Source: Clostridiales bacterium UBA2658
GTDB lineage: Bacteria; Bacillota; Clostridia; Oscillospirales; Oscillospiraceae
Reading direction: 5' to 3'
Length of the DNA stretch: 6,289 nucleotides
Assembly: GCA_002359425.1 (NCBI GenBank)
Contig: DEMY01000055.1
Span: 3,702-9,990, forward strand
The position numbers and the translations under genes were made by a program. Every line of letters begins with the position of its first letter. The stretch's first letter is position 1. The notes beneath the pieces were generated by a model. The model did not search any database and was not told where the DNA came from. It saw nothing but the letters and a program-made list of their open reading frames with translations. Below are positions 1 through 4,771 of this stretch, piece by piece.

Positions 1-1607
1 GCCGCTTTAGCGCTCTCCTTGGGCGGGTCAAGGAAGCCCACAAAGCCGATCAGCACCATATCGCTCTCGTCCGCCACACTGAATGCGTCAAAGCCGGGAA
101 GCTCGTTTTTTTGCGCCACGGCCAGCATCCGCAGGCCGTCACGATTGTAGCGCCCATAAAGCTCCAGCGCCTTGCACCGGGTTTCCTCGTCCATCGGCAA
201 AACAAGGCCGTTCAGCTCCACAAAAGAGGAGATCGAAAGAATTTCCTCAACCGCGCCCTTCGTAATAATCTGCCGCTTCCCGCTATCATCCTCCAAAACG
301 ACGCTCATTCTGCGCCGTGTAAAGTCAAAGGGAATTTCGTCCACCCGCCGGTAGCGCGCCGCCAAATCTGCAAGTCCGCTCTGCTCGGCACGATTGATAA
401 TCGCCAAATCGATCAGATTTTTGAGACCGGTCTGAAAATAGCTGTTGAGATAGGCGTGGCGCAAAATACGGGCGTCGTCTACGCCATGCAGGTTTATATA
501 CTTTTCCAGCACAATTTGATCTTCAGTCAGCGTGCCGGTTTTATCGGTGCAGAGCACATCCATTTCCCCAAAGGTCTGTATGGCGCCCAGCGTTCGGACG
601 ATCACCTGGTGTTTAGACATGGAAACCGCACCCTTTGCGAGCGTCGAGGTCATAATGACGGGAAGCATCTCCGGCGTCAGCCCCACCGCGATACTGATAG
701 AAAAGAACAGCGCGCCCGCCCAGTCGCCTTTCATCAGCCCGTTAATGAAGAAAACAAGCGGTATCATGACGAGCATCATGCGCACGAGCAGCCGGCTGAC
801 CGAGTCCACCCCGCGCTCAAAGCTGGTTTTCGCCCGGTCGCCGGAGAGGGATTTCGCCATCGCGCCGAAATAGCTGTTGTTGCCGGTCTCCAGCACAATG
901 GCCGCCGCGCTGCCGCTGACAATGTTTGCACCCATAAAGCCGATATTGCGCAAATCAGTCAGCGCGTCGTCTGGCCCTTCGGGTACATCGCTGAATTTCT
1001 CTACGGGATTGGATTCGCCGGTTAAAGCTGCCTGCGCAACAAAGGTGTCCTTCGTTCTCAAAAAACGGACGTCTGCCGGGAGCATATCGCCGGCCGAAAG
1101 CCGCACAAGATCACCGGGCACAATTTCATCCATGGGGATTTCCGTCAGCTTTCCGTCTCTCCAGACATCCGCTTTGTTGGAAATCATCTGGGACAGCTTT
1201 TCAGCGGCGGCGTGGGAACGCTGGCTCTGCACAAAGGCAACGGCGCTTGATAGGAATACCAGCGCCAAAATGATGCTGACAGTAAGGTAGTCGGGCTTTG
1301 CGGATACCACAACATCCGTAAAAAACGTGACGGCGGCGACCAGCAGCAAAATGACGTTGAAGGGATTGATAAGCGCCTCCCGCAACCTGTGCAGCGTCGT
1401 ATTCTGGTACCCACTTGTAATGACGTTTTTTCCAAACTCAATCTGTCTGTTTTTGGCTTCTTCGCTTGAAAGCCCTGTTTGCGTGGAGGACAGGCGCGCA
1501 AAAAGCGCCTCCCATGTCGCAAGAGCATAGAAGCGGAGCCTTTCCTCGCTGTCCTGTTTGTTTTTATAAATCTGAGCGTTCTGGATCTTCCTGTTCATGA
1601 GCCTCAC
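1..1607 (-). CDS. mgtA: Magnesium-transporting P-type ATPase (P3B, MgtA/MgtB type), N-terminal 535 residues; continues beyond the left edge
   Basis: This is an inner-membrane pump that imports Mg2+ using ATP. Reading from GTG at 1607, the frame is open to base 3 without a stop. Visible elements are TM1 at about residues 81-98 and TM2 at about 107-126, the actuator motif LTGES (TGES 196-199), and TM3 at about 273-292. TM4 carries the Mg-pump signature GLTPEMLP (309-316). The phosphorylation motif DKTGT follows with Asp355, then the nucleotide-binding KGA (450-452) and FLDPPK (525-530). The GDGxND hinge and TM5-10 of the roughly 900-residue family lie outside the window. Two in-frame starts are possible: GTG 1607, 6 nt after AAGGAAGG, or ATG 1598, which has only GGTGA upstream. 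I prefer GTG because its ribosome binding site duplicates that of the upstream leader ORF. A roughly 280-nt leader with an uORF and a start-masking hairpin suggests translational control. No truncation or frameshift is seen. Confidence 0.96.
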   Translation of the reverse strand, partial: MRLMNRKIQNAQIYKNKQDSEERLRFYALATWEALFARLSSTQTGLSSEEAKNRQIEFGKNVITSGYQNTTLHRLREALINPFNVILLLVAAVTFFTDVVVSAKPDYLTVSIILALVFLSSAVAFVQSQRSHAAAEKLSQMISNKADVWRDGKLTEIPMDEIVPGDLVRLSAGDMLPADVRFLRTKDTFVAQAALTGESNPVEKFSDVPEGPDDALTDLRNIGFMGANIVSGSAAAIVLETGNNSYFGAMAKSLSGDRAKTSFERGVDSVSRLLVRMMLVMIPLVFFINGLMKGDWAGALFFSISIAVGLTPEMLPVIMTSTLAKGAVSMSKHQVIVRTLGAIQTFGEMDVLCTDKTGTLTEDQIVLEKYINLHGVDDARILRHAYLNSYFQTGLKNLIDLAIINRAEQSGLADLAARYRRVDEIPFDFTRRRMSVVLEDDSGKRQIITKGAVEEILSISSFVELNGLVLPMDEETRCKALELYGRYNRDGLRMLAVAQKNELPGFDAFSVADESDMVLIGFVGFLDPPKESAKA

Positions 1608-1644
1608 CGGAATCCTTCCTTTCTCTTATAGGATGCCCCGGTGA
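1604..1644 (-). promoter_or_regulatory. Hairpin that masks the mgtA start codon
   Basis: A perfect 7-bp inverted repeat (plus-strand tcaccgg 1604-1610 and ccggtga 1638-1644) folds in the mRNA so that the 3' arm contains the GTG start of mgtA. The 27-nt loop holds the AAGGAAGG ribosome binding site (1614-1621). An inner 4-bp stem (1612-1615 with 1631-1634) covers the last GG of that site. The pairing is seen directly in the sequence; that it represses translation is inference. The 5' arm can also pair with leader-ORF codons 16-17 (1767-1772). Confidence 0.5.
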
Positions 1645-1706
1645 AATACAATGAGCGGCAAAAAGCTGCCCCAACGAACGGCGGCAAATACGCGGGCAGA
1701 AATCTG

Positions 1707-1817
1707 TCAGCATAAAAGCGCCAGGGCAGACAGCCCACGATCGGCGACAGTACATTGGTCTGTCCGTTCACCTAGGGATCTGAATCGGTTTTTCAAACTT
1801 CGAGGGTTGTCGTCCAC
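1707..1817 (-). CDS. 36-aa leader ORF (uORF) upstream of mgtA
   Basis: A short ORF starts at GTG 1817 and ends in TGA at 1707. An excellent ribosome binding site (AAAGGAAGG, 1824-1832) lies 6 nt before it. The peptide begins M-D-D-N-P-R-S-L-K and ends with a hydrophobic tail, ALALLC. It resembles no protein I know, and its position within the mgtA 5' leader, 99 nt before the mgtA start, points to a regulatory role. By comparison, the enterobacterial mgtA leader peptide MgtL is also short and starts with acidic and proline codons that destabilise ribosomes when Mg2+ is low. The acidic pair followed by Asn-Pro here could act the same way, but that is inference. The ribosome binding site block closely resembles that of mgtA itself. 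Two other frames are also open across this stretch, so coding potential alone does not prove the call; the ribosome binding site does most of the work. Confidence 0.6.
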   Translation of the reverse strand: MDDNPRSLKNRFRSLGERTDQCTVADRGLSALALLC

Positions 1818-1859
1818 GGTTTTCCTTCCTTTCTATAGGCTGGTGCAGCCGAAGTGCAA

Positions 1860-1888
1860 ATCAAATAAATTCTGCGCTAGAGCGCCAA
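1860..1888 (-). promoter_or_regulatory. Possible promoter of the mgtA leader
   Basis: Read on the minus strand, TTGGCG (1883-1888) is separated by 17 nt from TTTGAT (1860-1865). Each hexamer matches the sigma-A consensus at 4 of 6 positions. It lies just after the preceding gene's terminator and before the uORF ribosome binding site, which is the right place. The match is weak, so other positions remain possible. Confidence 0.3.
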
Positions 1889-1914
1889 AAAAGCGGCGCG
1901 TTTGACCGCACCGC
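1887..1914 (-). terminator. Intrinsic terminator of the 1915-2685 gene
   Basis: On the minus strand an 8-bp GC stem (GCGGTGCG with CGCGCCGC, one G-U pair) with a 6-nt loop GTCAAA is followed directly by six T. It abuts the stop codon and separates this gene from the mgtA leader. Confidence 0.9.
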
Positions 1915-2685
1915 TTATTTTGGCAGGCGGTTTATCTTACAGAAATACTGATAAAATTCTTGAATGAGCGGCTCATCTTCGGTGCCCTGAAGCGCTTGCA
2001 TAAAATCTAGCAGAACTTTCTGCATCGTGCTGTTTGGAAAGTATTTGAATACCGTTCTTCCCCAACGCGGGATCGGTTCGTTGTAATCAAAATAGTCCCA
2101 AAACAGCAAACTGTTCTCCGCGCCCAGGCGTAGGGTGTGCTGCTCATGCGCCTCCACCATTCCGTTTGAGCAGGAGTCGCCCCAAAAATCCTCCTTTACC
2201 ATGAAAGCGCCCAGGATTTGCCGCTCTTTTTCCGGAGAATCCGGAGGCAGCACGGTCAATAAGCAGGCGGAATTTGGTCTCAACTTGCTTGGAATACGCG
2301 GCTCTCCCTTCGAGTAGCCACTTAAATAGCACCCGGTCGATACTGCGCCGGCTGCAAAAATTTCATCCAGCTCATTCATATCAACGTTGAAGGCCGCTTG
2401 CGAATTCGGCGTGATCTTTAGGTTGCGAATTCTTTGGCGGCGCGCATGTTCTTCCGCAAGCGCCTGATTTTTCGCAGCGGCCGCCTCAAGCTGCTTGTCA
2501 ATGCCCGCTTGGATTTCGTTTTGTATGGACCCGTCTTTAAGCGTTATAAAGCTTGCAAAGGCATCCGGATAAATAAATTTTTTATCTCCCTGCGGAAAAG
2601 AGACGGTCACGATATTGTCGGAGCAATCCGTTATGAGTCCCTGCCCAAACATTCCGTGTTCGACCTTCTGTCCGACTAATTGCAT
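1915..2685 (-). CDS. Hypothetical protein, 256 aa, Tudor/CarD-like N-terminus
   Basis: I do not recognise a named function. The start is ATG 2685, with AAGGAGG 6 nt upstream; a longer open frame (to 2859) runs into the L25 gene and has no such site. Residues 1-50 read as a small beta-barrel of the type at the C-terminus of PcrA/UvrD helicases: GQKVEHGMFGQGLI, then a strand IVTVSF, then KKFIYPDAF. Residues about 52-90 are helical and charged, probably a coiled coil (EIQAGIDKQLEAAAAKNQ). Residues about 100-250 form a compact domain with GCYLSGYSKGEPR (118-130), ILGAFMVKEDFWGD (157-170), FWDYFDYNE (194-202) and an aromatic WGRTVFKYF stretch (207-215). No signal peptide or membrane segment is seen, so it is cytoplasmic. 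It follows L25 by 91 nt with a long hairpin between them and ends in a strong terminator. A nucleic-acid or RNA-polymerase contact is a guess from the N-terminal fold only. Confidence 0.85.
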   Translation of the reverse strand: MQLVGQKVEHGMFGQGLITDCSDNIVTVSFPQGDKKFIYPDAFASFITLKDGSIQNEIQAGIDKQLEAAAAKNQALAEEHARRQRIRNLKITPNSQAAFNVDMNELDEIFAAGAVSTGCYLSGYSKGEPRIPSKLRPNSACLLTVLPPDSPEKERQILGAFMVKEDFWGDSCSNGMVEAHEQHTLRLGAENSLLFWDYFDYNEPIPRWGRTVFKYFPNSTMQKVLLDFMQALQGTEDEPLIQEFYQYFCKINRLPK

Positions 2686-2712
2686 TTCATACCTCCTTTT
2701 TTTATTGTGAAA

Positions 2713-2757
2713 GGGCGTTTCCCGTCCGCATCCATACCGATACGCCGGGAAATGCCC
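2713..2757 (-). terminator. Long hairpin between L25 and the downstream gene; possible terminator or attenuator
   Basis: A 12-position stem (2713-2724 with 2746-2757, one A-C mismatch) encloses a second 5-bp stem. On the minus strand the tail is only TTTCACAAT, a weak U-tract. The downstream ribosome binding site begins roughly 20 nt later. It may end most L25 transcripts and let some through, or protect the L25 3' end. Confidence 0.5.
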
Positions 2758-2776
2758 CATCTGCAACTGCATAGAG

Positions 2777-3355
2777 CTATGCTTCAGATTCCTCCTGCTG
2801 GGGCTGCGCTGCGGTGCGCTTTTTGTCGTTGATCCGCAGAATGATGCTGTCCTTCTCAAGCTGCAAATCGATTGCTTCGCTTTGCAATTCGGGAATGTCG
2901 CCGACAGTCATAATCGTGCCAATCGGCATGCCGTCAAGATCGATGGTCACGGTGTCAATCATGTCCGCCGGCAGAGAGGCGTATGGAATTTCGAGCGTAA
3001 GCTTCTCCAGCGTCCCGGCGATTTTGTCCGCATTTTTGAGCACAATGTGAATCACACTGTTGACCTTTTGATCGGCTCTCAGCGCTTGAAAGCTGATTTC
3101 CGTGATTTCGCTGTTTAAAGAGTTGAGCGGCTTCTCTTTAATCTGCACCGGAATAACCCGTCCGTCGAGGGCGAGCTGTAGCTTGCTTCCCTCCCGCTTC
3201 GTGCGAATGAGCTTGCGCGCGGTCGCTTCGTCCATTTGAATAGAAATGGACTCCGGAAGTGAGCCGCCAAATATGCTGCCCGGCACAAGGCCGGCGCGCC
3301 GGAGCTGCTTGGCTTTTGCCGTGGTGTCACGTTTTTGTACGGTAATGGTATCCAT
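2777..3355 (-). CDS. rplY/ctc: 50S ribosomal protein L25, general stress protein Ctc type
   Basis: L25 binds 5S rRNA in the central protuberance of the large ribosomal subunit. The longer Ctc/TL5 form has an added C-terminal beta domain and is stress-induced in Bacillus. The 192-aa protein matches the two-domain form. Residues 1-93 are the 5S-binding domain (KRDTTAKAKQLRRAGLVPGS near the N-terminus, then VIPVQIKEKPLNS). Residues about 95-180 are the TL5/CTC domain (IHIVLKNADK, LEIPYASLPADMIDTVTIDL, GDIPELQSEAI). The tail is polar and acidic (QPQQEESEA). The first motif usually reads KGAxRKLRRxGxIPAVxYG; here it is diverged but recognisable. The start is ATG 3355 with an ideal AGGAGG 6 nt upstream. 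The adjacent upstream sequence holds a structured RNA candidate that may be part of its leader or an independent transcript. Confidence 0.95.
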   Translation of the reverse strand: MDTITVQKRDTTAKAKQLRRAGLVPGSIFGGSLPESISIQMDEATARKLIRTKREGSKLQLALDGRVIPVQIKEKPLNSLNSEITEISFQALRADQKVNSVIHIVLKNADKIAGTLEKLTLEIPYASLPADMIDTVTIDLDGMPIGTIMTVGDIPELQSEAIDLQLEKDSIILRINDKKRTAAQPQQEESEA

Positions 3356-3448
3356 GTTTTTCCTCCTAAATATTTATCCTATATTTTGCTGTGAAAGTTC
3401 TTATAGTACAGGACTTCCAACAGCCGGTATGGTGAAATCGGGTATACG

Positions 3449-3632
3449 CAAAAGAAGGGCTTTTCATACAGCACCACACGGTGTAATACGCAAAGCCCTT
3501 CTTAAAAAGACGGTTCTTCTCGTCAGAGCAAACGGTTCTCACTCCGTTTTCCGCAAGCGAAAAACCAAGTATCGCTTCGTTGCTCTTCCTTTCCCCACAA
3601 AATCTCCGATTTTACGGGGGATTTATTATTTT
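3449..3632 (-). ncRNA. Candidate structured RNA (about 185 nt) upstream of L25
   Basis: On the minus strand, after a promoter at 3637-3670, the sequence folds continuously. First is a 5' hairpin (3593-3620): CCCC/GGGG plus AAAATC/GATTTT around a GGA triloop. Second is a three-way junction closed by AGAGCAA/TTGCTCT (3580-3586 with 3525-3531). Its arms are AAGCGA/TCGCTT (3572-3577 with 3555-3560) and AACGG/CCGTT (3544-3548 with 3531-3535). Third is a small GACG/CGTC hairpin followed by T5. Last is a perfect 12-bp terminator-like stem (3452-3463 with 3492-3503) ending in TTCTTTT. No ORF of note lies in it. It is not RNase P, tmRNA, SRP RNA or a riboswitch class I recognise. The raiA RNA family of Firmicutes is a possibility I cannot test. 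It could instead be a long L25 leader with an attenuator. Ends are estimates. Confidence 0.6.
3452..3503 (-). terminator. Terminator or attenuator stem ahead of L25
   Basis: A perfect 12-bp stem (AAGAAGGGCTTT at 3452-3463 with AAAGCCCTTCTT at 3492-3503) has a 28-nt loop holding a second stem, CACC/GGTG. On the minus strand the 3' arm runs into TTCTTTTG, a fair U-tract. On the plus strand only A's follow, so it works, if at all, on minus-strand transcripts. Confidence 0.6.
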
Positions 3633-3636
3633 ATTA

Positions 3637-3670
3637 TGTATAGTATAACACAGTTAAACTGTAAATGCAA
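3637..3670 (-). promoter_or_regulatory. Promoter for the structured RNA / L25 region
   Basis: Two overlapping sigma-A-like promoters are readable on the minus strand, each with 17-nt spacing. One is TTTACA (3660-3665) with TATACA (3637-3642). The other is TTGCAT (3665-3670) with TATACT (3642-3647). The predicted start is near 3630-3635, just before the first hairpin. Confidence 0.6.
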
Positions 3671-3724
3671 ACCCAAGCAGCTGATTTCCTTCGAGTCAAT
3701 ACATTCATGACCGCCCCACATGGG

Positions 3725-3757
3725 AAAAGCGGGCAAACGCTCGTCCCGTCTGCCCGC
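3725..3757 (-). terminator. Terminator downstream of the MarR gene
   Basis: A stem GCGGGCA/TGCCCGC (3729-3735 with 3751-3757) extends by ACG/CGT across one mismatch and is followed on the minus strand by TTTT (3725-3728). It would end the transcript that starts at the MarR promoter, about 320 nt beyond the MarR stop. Confidence 0.55.
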
Positions 3758-3865
3758 CACACCTAAGATTACCTTTGTTATGCTACATATTGCAAAAAGC
3801 AGGTAATTAAAATTTTGAAAGAGCATGAATGGAATAAATGCCACCCGCACAATGCTCAAATACAT

Positions 3866-4024
3866 TTAACAATTTCTTTGAGATGGAATACCTTTATAAA
3901 ATGTATTCATACAATCTGAAAAATAGGCATCCTTAAAACTCTCTTGGCGGAGACTCGTATTATCTGCGGGAGAATACAATGCGCTATTGAGTTTAAAAAT
4001 GCTTGCTTCATCACGATAATACAT
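3866..4024 (-). pseudogene. Doubtful 52-codon frame downstream of MarR, possible gene remnant
   Basis: From ATG 4024 to TAA 3866 the minus strand reads a fairly natural peptide (for example SALYSPADNTSLRQESFKDA and FSDCMNTFYKGIPSQRNC). There is no ribosome binding site before the ATG, and the frame is open further upstream into the MarR gene. After the stop, the same frame resumes at once with a hydrophobic stretch (MYLSIVRVAFIPFMLF) that runs through the terminator at 3725-3757. This looks more like an eroded gene 3' end than a working small gene, but the region is AT-rich and chance is not excluded. I recognise no family. Confidence 0.2.
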
Positions 4025-4077
4025 CCCATCTATTAGAAATAGATAAAAGGCAGAAAAAGACCGGCTCTCACTGGTGT

Positions 4078-4521
4078 TTATTCGTTTTGAGCCGCTTCGG
4101 CTTCGTTCTGCTCCATGCGCGCGCGGATGCGCTGAAAGATGCGCAGAAGCTCCGCCGCGTCATGCTCGCCGAGATCGGTAAGGAGTTCGCCCATGCAATG
4201 CAGCGCTTTATTATGCTTTTCCTCCGCAATCTGCCGCCCCAGCGGGGTAATGTGAACCAATACCTTGCGGCGGTCCGCCGAGTCGTGCTCGCGGACAATG
4301 AGTTTTTTACGCTCAAGACTGTTCAGCGTGTTTGCGACCCGCGCAGTTGAGAGATTAAAAAACTGGCTCAGCTCCGTCGGCGTTGCCTCCGGCTCGTTCA
4401 TAATGAAATAACCCAGCATCGCCATCTCGCCTCGCGAGATACCCTGCATCTGCTTTACCGGCCCGCGCTGAAATACGACCATACAGTCAAACAGCTCCTC
4501 TGCCATCCTGTCCATGTCCAT
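4078..4521 (-). CDS. MarR-family transcriptional regulator, 147 aa
   Basis: MarR proteins are dimeric winged-helix repressors that release DNA on binding phenolic, antibiotic or redox signals. The start ATG 4521 has GAGGG 8 nt upstream; in-frame GTG 4530 and TTG 4548 are less likely. Residues about 5-28 form the N-terminal dimer helix. The core begins with GISRGEMAMLGYFI (27-40). The HTH follows, with ATPTELSQFFNLSTARVANTLNSLERKKLI (46-75). The wing is HDSADRRKVLVHITPLG (79-95), with the conserved D-x-R-R-x of the family. The last 40 residues form the second dimerisation helix and end in a charged tail. Length is normal. There is no multidrug ABC or MFS gene next to it, the usual partner in Clostridia; only a doubtful remnant and a terminator follow. 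The ligand and target are unknown. Autoregulation through its own promoter is likely by family habit. Confidence 0.94.
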   Translation of the reverse strand: MDMDRMAEELFDCMVVFQRGPVKQMQGISRGEMAMLGYFIMNEPEATPTELSQFFNLSTARVANTLNSLERKKLIVREHDSADRRKVLVHITPLGRQIAEEKHNKALHCMGELLTDLGEHDAAELLRIFQRIRARMEQNEAEAAQNE

Positions 4522-4566
4522 TTGTGTCACCCTCTTTCGCGCAAGCAACTATCACTATTAGATGCT

Positions 4567-4594
4567 ATTATGCACAGTTATGGGCGAATGTCAA
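4567..4594 (-). promoter_or_regulatory. Promoter of the MarR gene
   Basis: On the minus strand a perfect TTGACA (4589-4594) sits 16 nt before CATAAT (4567-4572), 5 of 6 to consensus, giving a 5' UTR of about 40 nt. Directly downstream, TAATAG occurs twice (within 4557-4572), a possible site for the regulator, although it is a direct rather than inverted repeat. Confidence 0.75.
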
Positions 4595-4621
4595 GCGTCA
4601 ATATAAATTTTTACGCCCCAT

Positions 4622-4732
4622 TCCGCCCTTCTGCGACGCAAAGCAACGAAGCATTTCCGCTTGACCGACGTCCAATCATTTTGTTTGGGACGAGAGACGG
4701 GAGGAAATTCTTCGCCTTGCTCAGAACGGCAG
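4622..4732. repeat. Dispersed palindromic repeat, degenerate copy A
   Basis: The right arm (4703-4732), read in reverse, gives CCTGCCGTTCTGAGCAAG, then GCGAAGAATTTCC. This matches the left arm of copy B at about 22 of 29 positions. The left arm (4627-4657: TTCTG, AAAGC, CGAAG, ATTTCC) is an eroded form of the same unit in inverted orientation. The centre is unrelated spacer. The unit resembles the widespread TGTCATTCTGAGCGAAGC intergenic repeat of gut Firmicutes. Confidence 0.6.
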
Positions 4733-4748
4733 GTTTTTGCCGTTTTTT
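4725..4748 (+). terminator. Intrinsic terminator, plus strand
   Basis: AACGGCA (4725-4731), a 6-nt loop and TGCCGTT (4738-4744) are followed by T's to 4748. It is a well-formed terminator for plus-strand transcription, yet no plus-strand gene precedes it. It overlaps the right arm of repeat copy A, so it may be a by-product of the repeat, or it may stop antisense transcription into ung. Confidence 0.6.
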
Positions 4749-4750
4749 AA

Positions 4751-4771
4751 GGCGCTTTTTCTCAAAGCGCC
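4751..4771 (-). terminator. Hairpin at the 3' end of ung
   Basis: A perfect 8-bp stem, GGCGCTTT/AAAGCGCC, with a 5-nt loop spans the ung stop codon. On the minus strand only TT and then A's follow, so it is a poor intrinsic terminator. Together with the next hairpin (4725-4744) it probably marks the ung mRNA end. Confidence 0.45.

Noticed and set aside
111..1025. 304-codon open frame on the plus strand
   Set aside because: It is antisense to mgtA, whose minus frame shows all P-type ATPase motifs; the plus translation has no family resemblance and no ribosome binding site.
1599..1610. GGTGAGGCTC resembling the M-box magnesium riboswitch
   Set aside because: Ten bases match the conserved M-box segment, but the downstream CTGCTGCCC and GACGCCAATGGG blocks are missing and the match lies at the coding start.
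1184..1755. Other minus-strand frames over the mgtA start and leader (1184-1528 and 1564-1755)
   Set aside because: The first is out of frame with the ATPase. The second overlaps the mgtA start and the uORF in another frame, has no ribosome binding site, and gives a Cys/Arg-rich, unnatural protein.
1832..1854. TTGCAC and TATAGA as a promoter at the uORF
   Set aside because: The -10 would overlap the uORF ribosome binding site, so the transcript would start inside or after it.
2686..2859. N-terminal extension of the 1915-2685 protein
   Set aside because: It lacks a ribosome binding site, overlaps the L25 coding region and reads through a hairpin; the ATG at 2685 has an ideal site.
3626..3865. 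79-codon minus frame with a hydrophobic start
   Set aside because: It runs through a terminator and a promoter, has no ribosome binding site and ends in AT-rich non-coding sequence. I mention it only as part of a possible remnant.
3859..3907. 9-bp inverted repeat AATACATTT/AAATGTATT
   Set aside because: It is AT-rich with a 31-nt loop in a low-complexity stretch; no flanking signal gives it a role.
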